A DNA stretch of 64,000 nucleotides from positions 111,054 through 175,053 of the forward strand of contig ML986688.1 in assembly GCA_010094045.1 (NCBI GenBank), in the 5' to 3' direction. The notes below the pieces were generated by a model. The model saw nothing but the letters and a program-made list of their open reading frames with translations. It did no database searches and was not told the origin of the DNA. The stretch is from Lojkania enalia. Lineage: Eukaryota > Ascomycota > Dothideomycetes > Pleosporales. Below, piece by piece: positions 11,638-23,091 of the stretch. Numbering within the stretch: position 1 is the stretch's first letter; every line of letters begins with the position of its first letter. A program made the position numbers and the translations under genes.

Positions 11638-12512
11638 GTTTTGTTGTCTGCAACAACACCTTTATCAAGCAGACTCAGCCCAACTCGTTGCAAAGTCCTC
11701 CAGCACCTAGCAACCGCGCTTAGCTATATCAGCCCCCGAGCATGACTCGCTGGACATTCAAGCAGCGATTCTCTTGCTATACATCGGATTCAAAGAGGAC
11801 CTTAAGTCCTATGAGGCTACGCCGCCCCAAGAACAAAAGGCACATGCAGGTTTGCTTACAGTTTTGGATTCAGTGAGACTTGTCGCTCGTGATGGGCTGT
11901 GTTGTTTCTTTGAGAGAAGCGTTGTTTCCTTGTTCATGGCTTGAGCGGGATACCAACGAGAGCAGCTCGAGGTAGCAAGTCTGGGAGATTTCCATAGCGA
12001 TGTGGTTAAAGAACCGGCGATACCTTCCACAACATGGATAGACTCAAAGAGGTCGATTGATTAAGCCCCGGCACCCTCTAGTTTTTTTTTTTTTTTTTTT
12101 TTCCTTTAATGTTCATTTGGCCTATTTCGACTCAATAGCCTGTGTTCGTTTCTGAAACCCCCCCCATATCGCTCTCTCCGTAACTTTGTTACCGAGTGGA
12201 GAGCTAAGATGGATGACGAAGTTGCCATTTCCTTGAGCTGCAATTGATCGATCGCTCAATCCCCTTATACGCCGCCATCTTCCCGTGACGTCTAAATAAG
12301 CTCGGAAGCGTTCTGCTGCGCGCACGTGGACCTCAGAGAGTTGCCAAGACACATTCACTTATCACGAACCCATCGTGACTTCCATCGACCTCACTTGTGC
12401 ACGCCTTAGTCAGCTTGCTTGTTTGCTTCCCGACCTTCCAGTGCACCCTCGGATAATAACTAAAAACCCCCTCCTTGCATCTTCCGAGCGGTCGACCCGT
12501 TCTAGCAAGAAA
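11638..12512. other. Intergenic stretch
   Basis: No supported gene. It contains the deaminase 3' region, a 21-base T run, and the promoter and 5' leader of the next gene. Confidence 0.4.
12082..12102 (+). repeat. Poly(T) tract
   Basis: An uninterrupted run of 21 T on the plus strand, about 410 bp upstream of the cysteine-rich membrane-protein start. It is either a homopolymer microsatellite or a poly(dA:dT) nucleosome-depleting element. Confidence 0.8.
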
Positions 12513-14077
12513 ATGGCGTCCTCACCAGGCGTACGATTCCCGTTGATAGCACTGGCGCTAGCCATCCTCGCCGGCGACGTCGCATCGAAGACGCCTAGTG
12601 TACCACTTTGCGAGAGAATAACCAACCCAACCAGCATTGTTTCTCTCACGTGGTGCGATGAAATATACGGTAAATGTATAACACGAATAGTCGTTGCAAT
12701 CGAGCCCAGCTAAATTAGTCTTAGTTGCTTGTACTAACGCTACATGCTTCTGGGGCTCAGACGATGATTTGGGTTGCTGCAGTTCGTATGTTTACATAGC
12801 CATCTCCGCATGAAGAAAGCTTTTTTTGCGAATCACTGACCGGCCAGAACTAGTTGCACGGCAGCTACCACAGGGTGCATTGACTATGCAAAGGGCGCAA
12901 GTCATGGCCGTTCAGGAGATGAGGGCCGTACGACATGGTAAGTATAGACATTCCAGGGCATTGCTACAAGGTCAATGTGCTAACTCTATACAGCAGTCAA
13001 GGATGTATACCATTTTGTCAGAGGTTTCTTAATCGGAAAATAAGCCAATGCCATTTCCAATGTGAAAGCGACTCTTATGTACGGACGCGAGTAACTTGGT
13101 ATGAATACGGGGGTTCATCTTGGTCTAATTATTATACCCCACGTTTTGCACCCTTGTCCACCCCGGGAATCTCAACTGTACCAATCAACACCGCTAACGC
13201 CGCTACTCCGTTGAGGCCTGAATACCTTGAAGATCCGAGGAAGAAGATAAGCTCGGGCGCTATTGCTGGGATTGGAGTTGGAGCTCTGGTCGGAGGTATT
13301 TTGCTTACACTTGGCGGCTTCTTCATCTACAAACGTCATAAAGATCATCAAATGGACTTTGAGAGTGGTGCTACTCGAGGCCATGACTCAACTGACGACT
13401 ATCGAAGAAGCGAGATCGATGGACAACCCATTCTCCATATGGAGATAGACGGACAACTATCGACCAAGCACAGTAGAAGGGATATTGTAGGAGACCTAGA
13501 TGGCGCGAAGACTACACTGATACCCGCAATCGTTTACCACGAGGCAGAGAACACCAGCTCTGCACATTCTCCAAGCCCTGCACCTATATCATCAGCATAC
13601 CATGCACTTACAACGGGGGACAGCACTCCATCGAGCCAGGGCCGATACCACGTTTATTCCCCTGCCAATGTTACTCCGTCACAGTTCGACATCGAGCTTG
13701 TTTCCATTACAGACCCGTCTAGCCGAAACTCTACTCGTCCGCCAATGCCTTCATTCACAGGGAATTCTCCTACATTATCAAATAGCCTCGCGACCGGCAT
13801 ATCGACTGTCGTACCCGCCGACCCCGAATCCTCCCCCACCCAGCATGACCCTGCTTCTGAGCCTGCAAATGTAGCTATTGGCAACGCCCTCTCTGTCAAC
13901 GAAGAGCGCAAAACGAAGGGCAGCAATCTGTTCCCTCTTAGCGGTCGTTACTTGTCGGCTGAAGCTTTGGGTGGACGATACAGGGAAGCACAGAGGGAGC
14001 CAATGGAGGCTAATAAAGCGATTCAGGATGAGAGTGTGAAGTTAGAAGGCGGTACTGGGAAGGAAAGACCGAACTGA
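12513..14077 (+). CDS. Cysteine-rich single-pass membrane protein, 449 aa
   Basis: Four exons: 12513-12669, 12761-12785 (25 nt only), 12854-12937 and 12994-14077. All introns are GT-AG; the last has GCTAAC shortly before its acceptor. Phases join into one frame. The protein starts with a signal peptide (residues about 1-25, core FPLIALALAILAG). An ectodomain of about 150 residues follows with many cysteines, including GCCSSC, GCID and SQGCIPFC; the cysteines lie on both sides of every intron, which supports the model. A membrane segment at about 177-200 (GAIAGIGVGALVGGILLTLG) is followed by YKRHK and a Ser/Thr/Pro-rich cytosolic tail of about 245 residues. The layout recalls fungal surface sensors (WSC-type), but I do not recognise the ectodomain as WSC. 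A cell-surface or wall-sensing role is inference. Confidence 0.75.
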
Positions 14078-15116
14078 CCATCAAGCTTGAGCTTAAGGAT
14101 TAGGTGAGGGAGAAGAACATACCTTGCTGGCTTCTCCGATTCAGAGGGTTTCAGGCACTCTGTAATCTATGCAGGGAATGAGCAGCTCAAGGCCAGTTAG
14201 TGTATGATATTCTACCTTGGATCCTCGGACACCTACTCCCTATCTCTTAATGGACAGTGCCACTACTAGCATATGGAGTTGAGGCTTGCACGGGCAGTTG
14301 ATATACATCGTATATAAGTGGGGAAGTACATGGACTTTGTTAGTGAGTAATCGAGTACTATAATGGTGAAGGCGTAGGTAGATAGGCTAATATCGGCACA
14401 TCAATCTCACATTCTCTCCAATCAAGCAACTAAATCAAATCATCTAACCAGCCTAATAAACTCGTCCGTATAATATGATGAATCTAGTGGAATTACCATC
14501 CAACCAAAAAAAAAAAAGCCGAGGCCCCGAGCAATAGTACACACTATGCCGTCTCATCTAGATTGTGACGCTGAGCGTGGGTTTGGAGCGTAGTGTTTTG
14601 AGCGTATGCGGCTCTGGTAGCCAGTCTCGGGGGCGTTTCCGGCCTGCTATGGTTAGTGAAGACCTCAAAGTGTGAAAATTATTATGATGCTGCCGCTTTT
14701 ATATACGCATTTATGACTAGACGAGAGACTTGAGGATTTGATTTACGGCCGTGCTTGTGGGTAACTGTAATGTTTATTGCTGGCTTTTTCTTTCCCTTTT
14801 TCCTTCTATGTAGTTCTTCTTTGCTTGTGGGCCGAAGCGTAACCTCGAAAACAATCTAGTCCACATCTCACAGTCTGCCCTACATCTCCTCCAAACACTC
14901 TCTTCCTCAGCCTCGTCGGCCCAACATTCACTCCGACACGCATTCCATGTGTCATCCTCCCCTATCGTTTCACAATCTCCAGGCAACAGCCACGCCCACT
15001 AATACACATACGCCACCGATAAGAAACGCTCATCTCCACCTTTCAATGTGTCTCACAAGGCTGTGGCTGCGCGATAATGATCCGTCCCACAAACTCAACT
15101 CTAGGCTTCCATGTCC

Positions 15117-15117
15117 A

Positions 15118-15150
<33 letters not shown>
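15117..15150 (+). repeat. (ATGG)n microsatellite
   Basis: About eight near-perfect GGAT/ATGG units in tandem, with one variant unit (GGAC) near the left end. Confidence 0.85.
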
Positions 15151-16205
15151 AATCGAGGGCTGCGGCTGCGCATGTCATGCTGTAATTTGACGGAAAGGAA
15201 AGTTTGATTTGATTAGTGGTAGTTTGCACTGATGCCTTATACGAGCGATTCTGCGCCTGCCAAGTGCGATGGAGGGGCAGCTCCATGCAGTCGTTCGCAT
15301 CAACGCAAGCCGTCATAGCTCCGCGGCATTTACATCTAATGGGTTTCTCGATTAGGATTTCCAAGGTGGAAACTCAGACCGCGTTATCTGGAGCGCAGGA
15401 AGTCGGTAGCGAGGTTGGGCTTTGCCTCACTTTTCTGCGCTTTCTAGTGTGGGTGACCGGGAAGTGAGGCCTTGGTCGGATGGCGAGGTCCGTGAGAGAG
15501 GGCGGGCTGGGGGGTTGAGTAGGGGTCTGTTGGGGGTGGTTTGGAGTGGTGCATCACTTGCGCTCCTGGGCTAGTGCTCGTTTTCCGTGGCAGGCTCGGT
15601 TTGTAGTGGGATGCTGGGAATAGGGAATTCTTAAGAGCAGAGCGAGGATATTGGACTTCACACAACACATGGAATTTGGTTTGGAGAAGTTGAGGGCAGT
15701 GCTACGGACAGTTCATGCTACTATGTCTTCTATTAGCTTTACGATTCCTTTAAGTGTGAGAGGTGAGGCAATCAGCGTTTCGAAGATGACGTGAAGATGC
15801 AAACGTGACTAAACTTGGATTATATAAACCTAGCAAAGATTATAGATATTTTATCCGATTTTCACTCATTGAATCGTCACCTTCCGAGTGTTAAACGACG
15901 GATACGAATAGAGAAGAGAGCAAATAAGAATCACATTAGACAGACAAAGAAGTACGCCGAAATAATACAATAAGAGCCAGCGTCTTCGCAGTATATGATC
16001 TCTCCTCCAACACTCGACAACTTCAGAGCACCCTAAGCTTTGACTGTGATGCCTGTTCACTCTTTCGCCAGTTTGGTGTACAAGTCCAGCCCATACTGTT
16101 CCCTTGAACTCCAACCAGATACCTAGTATTTCTTATCATGATCCATCCCAATCGACCGAGTGCGCGTAGACACCAAAACGACAGAAGGTACCAACAGCCA
16201 GGAAC

Positions 16206-16234
16206 ACAAAACAAACAAACAAAACAAACAAAGG
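16206..16234 (+). repeat. (ACAAA/ACAA)n simple repeat
   Basis: Short tandem array of AAAC-type units just beyond the stop codon of the large disordered protein gene. Confidence 0.7.
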
Positions 16235-16278
16235 AGAACTAGAGTACTGAGACATCGTGCGAAAGACCTAGGAGGCAG

Positions 16279-18588
16279 TCAACCCCATAGAGAACCCCTG
16301 CGTCCGGACCTATCGGCCCCAGTACGGGTGGGATACCCTTTATTGGCCCATAAATCGTGGCCTGATTCTCGCCGTCGACTGCCTATCGTGTTTTGTCTTC
16401 CAAGCGGGCGCACCTGTGCATGGTGAATATGCTCCATAGCTTCCTGCTGCTGGAGAGCTTGCTGATGCGCCATAGCCTCAACGGCTTTCATGGCGGCTGT
16501 TGTGGCGACATCCTCTAGATCACCGTTACCGTAAGGCAGAGCTTTCTGAGTGGCATAGTAATGAGATGCATCAGGTATTGCTTCACTGTATGTGTGAGAT
16601 CGCGGGGGTGGGAAGCGAGGTTGGTCAGAAACATATTGATGGACTTGTGTACTGTGGCGTCGGGGCATGCAAGAAGGCTGTCTGATGACAGTAACAACAG
16701 ACCCATCTCCGTCAACGAACATTTCCTCAGCTCCATGTACGGGTTCAGGATACTGATTACAGCGGTGGCCATGATGATGATGATGATGATGGCTGCGGCT
16801 ATGTGATTGACGAGGATAGTCATCGTAATGGTGGTCGTCATAGCGCCTTCTCGCTCGATGGCTAGTTTCCTCTCCCATCTTAGAGAATACGCTTTCAGTT
16901 GAAGATACTACTGAAGAGGTATCTTCGTCATAAGTAGTAGTGCCGCTATGGCGGGATGAAGATGTCGATGAGTTCCGGCTCATAATAGGGGCAGACGAGA
17001 ATTTATTCAGCTTATTATATGGATCCCGTGGGATAGTTGACGGTGACAAGTCTCGACTTGAATGCCTCTGGTCGCGATTAGGGATAATACGATCATAGTC
17101 ATGGTGTCTATCTCTATCGTTGTCGCGAATGCCATCATACTTAGGAGCTCGTTCTGTGTACTTCTTCCGACTCTGATCATAACTGTGAGGCCGTCCGCTG
17201 CCGCGCTCTCGATCATGTTCATAGTCGCGTCCCCGAGATGGCTCAGGAGAATTTTTCAAATGGGCATGAATTTCCTGTAGTTTTGCTTGCTTTATTGAGC
17301 CTGATGATGATCTTGGCGAACTGTGGTTGCTGTGTTTTCCCATCGGGGGTCTGTCTATGATGGATCCAGCTCGGCCACGCGAGAACTTCTCTCTATTACC
17401 TTGAAGTGGTGCACGATGGGTTGAGACCCTACTATGGCTTCTAGTCTTGTTATTTGCATGGCTTGGCCCTTTTTGTCGTCCCGCAATCATATCATATCCG
17501 TCTTCATCAATAGAGATTGCACTGAATGAACCGCTGCCAGCACTGTGCAAGTCTGACTCGGTATCTGATCCACTATCAGGCTCGGAGGGGAAATGTCCAG
17601 GGAGGTTTCGGGCCTTGGCCTTTTGCTTCATTAGTACGTGAGGAGGCAATACTTCGGGAGGGAATCGAGGCGGTTCGTGTCTCATACTAGGCTGATTCCT
17701 CGGCTCGGGGAATTGGTTTGGTAGAGGCATTTGCGCCATTGGAATTGGTGCACCTGGAGGGGGTGGTGGTGGTGGTGGAGGTGGTTTAGCCGCCACCCCC
17801 TGAGGCCCTCCCTGCGCTCCCATAGTTGGAGGTGGAGGTGGCGGCGGTGGCGGCGGCTGGCCCATTTGAGCTTGGATTTGGCCGCGTACCTGTTGTTGAT
17901 TTAACTGTGGATTTTGTGCTTGGTTGATGCCATGATTCACGTTAGTTTTTGGAGCCTGCCCTTGGCCATGGTTCGGATTTCCCATACCACTAGATTTGTC
18001 CATGCGTAGAGGGTCAGGGAAGTCAAACTGGGTCTTGGAATTAACTTTCACACCAGCGCCAGGTAAAGGAGCGCGGGCCTCAGTCTTCAAGATAACTGTA
18101 ATCTGTTTGAGCTGAGTATATTTTCTATTGATGGACTGCTTGTCCAGTTCGATTCCGGCAATCACCCATTCAAGCCTAGGGTTCTTCTTAGACAGGTCCA
18201 CGTTTTGGTCAACAACAAGTTTGTCCAGTTTAGAGCGGGCATTATCAGATGGGATATCCCGCATGATGCTATGAATATTCAGGCCTTCTTTATGGATTCT
18301 ACTAAGCTCCTGCTCCAGACTTTCATATGAAAAGCGTGCTTGAACCGGCTCAACCTCTTCCCATGACTTCTTGTTACCCTTTCTAAGGGTCCAGTAGGAG
18401 AGTTTCGGGTCATATGGGTATGGAGCACTTTGGTTCCCTTTCTGCTGTGGTCCATTTACTGAGGGATGTTGCCCTTGAGCTTGGTGAGCCTGACCTCCAT
18501 TCTGCGGATGGAGAGGCGGCGGCGGCGGCGGCGGCTGACCTGGGCCGGGAAAGGAGGATTGTTGGTAGGGATGAGAAGGCGCATTCAT
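16279..18588 (-). CDS. Large disordered Pro/His-rich protein, 769 aa
   Basis: A single open exon from ATG to TGA. The N-terminus is Pro/Gln/Gly-rich with several runs of 6-10 prolines. Residues about 65-190 form the only ordered-looking part (YWTLRKGNKKSWEEVEPV, SYESLEQELSRIHKEGL, LEWVIAGIELDKQSINRKYT), which is helical and charged. The rest is low-complexity: acidic/Ser stretches, an Arg/Asp/Tyr-rich segment, and a run of seven histidines (HHHHHHHGH) encoded by a GAT/ATG-type trinucleotide tract near 16770-16793. The C-terminus is Gln/Arg-rich. I do not recognise the family. Poly-Pro runs suggest SH3/WW/profilin-type binding, and the RS/RD-like region could suggest RNA or scaffold work; both are inference. 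The length of the open frame and the conserved-looking N-terminal block make it a confident gene. Confidence 0.8.
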   Translation of the reverse strand: MNAPSHPYQQSSFPGPGQPPPPPPPLHPQNGGQAHQAQGQHPSVNGPQQKGNQSAPYPYDPKLSYWTLRKGNKKSWEEVEPVQARFSYESLEQELSRIHKEGLNIHSIMRDIPSDNARSKLDKLVVDQNVDLSKKNPRLEWVIAGIELDKQSINRKYTQLKQITVILKTEARAPLPGAGVKVNSKTQFDFPDPLRMDKSSGMGNPNHGQGQAPKTNVNHGINQAQNPQLNQQQVRGQIQAQMGQPPPPPPPPPPTMGAQGGPQGVAAKPPPPPPPPPPGAPIPMAQMPLPNQFPEPRNQPSMRHEPPRFPPEVLPPHVLMKQKAKARNLPGHFPSEPDSGSDTESDLHSAGSGSFSAISIDEDGYDMIAGRQKGPSHANNKTRSHSRVSTHRAPLQGNREKFSRGRAGSIIDRPPMGKHSNHSSPRSSSGSIKQAKLQEIHAHLKNSPEPSRGRDYEHDRERGSGRPHSYDQSRKKYTERAPKYDGIRDNDRDRHHDYDRIIPNRDQRHSSRDLSPSTIPRDPYNKLNKFSSAPIMSRNSSTSSSRHSGTTTYDEDTSSVVSSTESVFSKMGEETSHRARRRYDDHHYDDYPRQSHSRSHHHHHHHGHRCNQYPEPVHGAEEMFVDGDGSVVTVIRQPSCMPRRHSTQVHQYVSDQPRFPPPRSHTYSEAIPDASHYYATQKALPYGNGDLEDVATTAAMKAVEAMAHQQALQQQEAMEHIHHAQVRPLGRQNTIGSRRRESGHDLWANKGYPTRTGADRSGRRGSLWG

Positions 18589-21028
18589 GATTTCTGGTGA
18601 GGGACTACTGGTGGGGTATAAGACGGTGCTAAAATAGTGGAGACCATGGGTTTTTGGAGGTGCAGTCGAGTGAGAGCCAGTGCCTCGACTTGCTTGCTGT
18701 GGTCAATGTGGCAAAGAGACTTGAAAACCGAGGCGAATGCGAGATCTCTTGCATGAATATATAGTTACGACCCTATGTCTCACTACTGATAGTAGGTGCA
18801 GCCCTCCCGTCCTAGAGGCCATACAGAAGCAAGCGGCAGCACCACGAGCCTGGGATATTACTGCTGCAAGCATCAAGCCTATCGATCAACGAGAGAAGCA
18901 AGGACCAAAGAGAAAGAGGCCTTATTGGACGATAAGTCGGGGCTTTGCACGCCTCGTACAAGAATTGGGCGACATTCATTGACCGGAGGCAGCCACTAAA
19001 CGCTATGCAGGATCAAGGCAACCCCATAGCCTTCTACTAGGAATTCGGGGTAAAAGAAACGAAAAGCGGCTCTGCACACACCGGACAGCCGTGACTCGAT
19101 GATTGCCGGTCCATCATGCAGCCTGATTAGCATGTCTTTGGGTCAAGTCTTTCCGTAGCACAACGCCGAGCCATGACCTCGTCCGGTGTGGATGGTCACC
19201 ATGATAAGCGGAGAATTTCTAACTATCATTTCGTGCATCGTTGGCCGTGCCGTGTACATTGTATTTGCATCCTAGGTGCAGAGGACGTTAACGCAAACTG
19301 CTGTTCTCTCCAGGCAAGTTGACACTAGAGGGCTGCTCTGGCCGGTAGTAGGCTCCAGCGCACATTCACCCTTGGCATAGCCCCCCACAGCACCCCCGGG
19401 CTGAAGGCGGGTAGACGGCTACTGCCCGCGACAGCTTTGCGAAAGCCGTCATGGATGGGAATCCTAACTCGGGCGATTTCACAGTCCGGCGCTCGTCCTG
19501 TTGCTTACCGCTGCCTCTCCGGATCCATGGCCCACCCATCATCTAAACTCCGCTCTGCACGCGCTTTTGTCGCGCAAGAATCCTTCCTCTTCTCGCGTTA
19601 TGGCAGGTTGTACATTCCTATACTATTAAGACCATGTCCTGCGCTCTACTCGGACGATTCACAACCCTCCACATGCACTGTTCTACCGCAATGTCGCCAC
19701 GAGTGTTATCGAAGAGGTGCCAGCGGAGATGGAGGACTATCGACACGCACTTCTAGGGCCGTATTGGACTGCTGAAGGACCCAGATGCCTTTGCGGCTGC
19801 CGAGGACCGAATGACCGCGCCCCGCTGCAGTGATCTTTCGCTGCATCAGCTTTCTTTTTGGTTGAGACAGTGTCTGCAGCTGCATGGCGTCACCCCCGCC
19901 AATGCCTAACAATATTCGGTTGCTTGGTCGACCCCTCCACCAATGACCAAGGCTGCGAGTGTTGGTGATCCAAGATCGAAAACGAGCTTCTAAATTAGTT
20001 TCACCGGACCCTCGCGAACGAATGGCGATGGAACTTGAAATGGCGCGCCGAATGACATATCCCCACCTCAGCCTTACGCACAGGGCGAAACATCGATTCG
20101 ACAGAGTAGAAGCGAGTTGAACGGAAGAACAAATGCAATAGGCCAAGTTGTTTCATTATTCTCTTTTTAGCAGTCTGATCCGACTGCTTATGTCAAAGTT
20201 TATAATGTTCATCCATGTAAATTCCACCGGACGGGTTGAGCCGTTCGTTTCCACCACGATCACGAACGCCTTAGGCCGTTTGCGCTCACTACAGATCCAT
20301 GTTCTCAGCTTGCCCCTCACCTTAGGCCCGAAGCATATCAAACAACTCGGGATGCTGCGCGATTCTCCCCTCACGCCCAAGTCTTACGCCCTCCTGATCA
20401 AGAACCCAGACCACGGACCGCCTCAAGCTTTCACAGCTATCTAAATGCCATTACGCCATAATGAATTTTTTCGGGTGTCGCGGATGCAACGACAATCAAG
20501 ACGGAACCGCCTAAATACCATTGTGATACTATATTATTTATCATGGCCGCCTGCGGTCGGTTACACTACACAAGGAAATGTATCACTATTTCGCCACCCA
20601 CTAGAATACCGTGGCAGTAAGGATCCCAATCAAGTATGGTTACTGTCGTCTATGACCCCGTTACAACTGCTGGGAACGCAGGGAAGAGAAAGGTTGTTGG
20701 GTTCAACCTTACCCTATCCCCACACTCCGCGATTATTGTGCCCGCGCTGCCTTGCGAACCCGGGGTGATCCTTTTAGAGAGAAGCTTACAAAGGGGTTTG
20801 CACAATTAGCAGCTACCGGGATATACTACTAAAGGAACCTTATCTTCACTCTTCACTGATCATACTTTTTAATGCCCCAACAATCTCAAAGCCATGTCGA
20901 AGCAAAGAATCTGATAGGCCCATACTCCAGAAACGGAAATCCTCTCGCTCACCTACACATCATCATACCGCTCCACCAAACTCCACAAATCGCAAATAGT
21001 TCCATTTCCAATAGCATGCAACGCACCC

Positions 21029-21115
21029 GCCCTCTACTATATCTTACCGCAGCTGCCTAGACACTATGATGGATACGCCCTTTTACTGTATCTTACTGTA
21101 GCAGCCTAGACACTA
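21029..21115 (+). repeat. Two-copy degenerate direct repeat, about 42 bp
   Basis: Copy 1 (about 21029-21067) and copy 2 (about 21074-21115) share cgccc...ta(c/t)t(a/g)tatctta(c)...gcctagacacta. Most differences are C/T or G/A transitions. Confidence 0.7.
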
Positions 21116-21831
21116 GTGAATTCTCCTATGAGCACAATTCCTTGCTGATCTGTGCCACCCATAGCATCAAACATAGCCCACTTGTACCATCCACGTTCCA
21201 GCCATTATCATATGAAGAAGCAAACACAAGCTGCGCCTCAAACATTCAGCGCTACAAAGTTCTAGATACGGGCTCATAGCCACAAAACTCTGCTACTTTC
21301 TATCCCTGAGTAAATTGGGCCTTGTCAAGAGCCTGAAGCAGATAATCCCGAGTCTGCTACAAAGCCTCTGGTATCTCGAGCCTCGCAGCCGGCCGAGCAT
21401 GGACAAACAAGATCCAAAGGATAAAAACATCTACGCCAACTGATAAATGAGCTCATTACTTTTTGCTATCTACCCCGTTATAGATACTTTCTAGACCCAA
21501 ACTAGCTGCTATAGTCTCGAAACTAAGCCGTGAAGATTTACGAAGTGCTACACGCTTCATCTTCATACTACACAACCACACCACACCAATCATCACGCTC
21601 TTACCAACCCATCCTGCCATCTGCCGCATTTCTCGCAACACCGCTTATCATTATACAAATTTATACTCCTCCACCAAACTTCAGGTCATAATGCTTAATC
21701 CCATGAATATCCAACCGATGCCCATCAATTACATACACCATGACGCGATGTCTCTGACACCCTGATGTAAACAGCGAGTGCTAAATTAAACTCGTAACAC
21801 AACCTTACTCCTTATCAACCCCTCTAACCAG

Positions 21832-21851
21832 AAAAAAAAAAAAAAAAAAAA
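21832..21851 (+). repeat. Poly(A) tract
   Basis: Uninterrupted run of 20 A, followed by an A/G-rich stretch to about 21880. Confidence 0.8.
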
Positions 21852-22448
21852 GAAGCAAAAAAGAAAGAAAAGAAAAAAAGACATAATCATTCCTTCCTTC
21901 CGTATCCTCCAGAATCCATCTCCCCACAAACCATCCACATGCCCTACTTTCCTGACAGCAAAAGGGGCGCCAGCAAAACGATAATAAGTTCTCGTACTCG
22001 GAAAACGTTGTTATATTACGCTTTACTGAGGATACGTAGAGCACAGCGAGCTAGATCACGTAGATATAGAATATACAAATACCATTCATCCACTTCTCCT
22101 CCAACACTCTACATGCTTGCAATCGCAGCATTCCACCCTATCCACAACTACCCCATCCATCAACTCCCCACCATAGATGGAAATGTCGCAAAGGCCCACC
22201 ACGCACAGCATGAAGGCCATAGTCCTCATATACTATCACATAGAACATCACGAAGCCTCATGGATTAAACACCACATGACATATATATATACTTTCAGCA
22301 TCATCCATTCCGATCATTTCCATCCCATTCCCACTATATACAATCGCCCCCGCCCCAAGCATTATCATTACCACAAACACCTCTCGTCCCCTCAAATAAA
22401 ACCCCTATATCACACAACCCTACCACCACTACTACACTCGAGTAAAAG

Positions 22449-22477
22449 AAATAAAAATAAAAATAAAAATAAAAATT
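22449..22477 (+). repeat. (AAAAT)n simple repeat
   Basis: About five pentanucleotide units in tandem. Confidence 0.8.
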
Positions 22478-23091
22478 AGAGTAAGGTTAAAACCAATCAT
22501 CTCGAAAGAATTCTAATAGCGAGGGTATGAATTAAAAAAAAAAAAAACCAGCCTTATACAAGCCCGCGCCGAAGGCTGCTGGGTGCACGCAGACAAGCAG
22601 GCAGCACCAAGAAAACTCCTAGCTAGACAATATGAAAGAATCTCAAACTCCACAAAAAATGCATTTCAGAAAACATTATCACGCCATGCCCTGAAAGCAG
22701 TTGTTGCTGCACCAAGAGGAGCGAGCGGACCGCACGTCCAAGAAGGCGCAAGGGCGTAGATAGTCGGAAGCGAGACGCAACAGTACAGGACGAGGAACCT
22801 GTAAGGCAAACACGTCCCCCGGGAAAAATAGAAATCGAGGGTTACAACTCACAACCTTGGTCCCTTTCCTGATCCCCCAAATTCCCGATTCCCAGAAATG
22901 TGGAAAACGAGATAACAAGGACAAGCGAGGTATTCATCTAACGCGCTCCCTCTCGCCCTTCGCCTCACTTCCGCCCATGTGGCGCCCTGCGCCCTCCCCT
23001 ACACGACGCCTTATCACGTGCACGCCCAACAACACTCCCCCCCCCTGAGTTTGTAGGTGCAACTCAACTCCCGGAATCACCCAATGCGCTG

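Larger units (their letters stand above)
14078..16278. other. Intergenic stretch between convergent genes
   Basis: No supported gene in 2.2 kb between two 3' ends. It contains an ATGG tetranucleotide array and an A/C-rich tract, annotated separately. A T-rich run lies at about 14780-14815. Confidence 0.4.
18589..23091. other. Gene-poor gap, 4.5 kb
   Basis: No gene can be supported on either strand. The right half (about 20.8-22.7 kb) becomes A/C-rich and holds a degenerate direct repeat, an A20 run and an AAAAT array. The left part contains the promoter of the 769-aa protein gene. The far right contains the lcb2 3' region. An RNA gene could lie here without my being able to see it. Confidence 0.4.
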
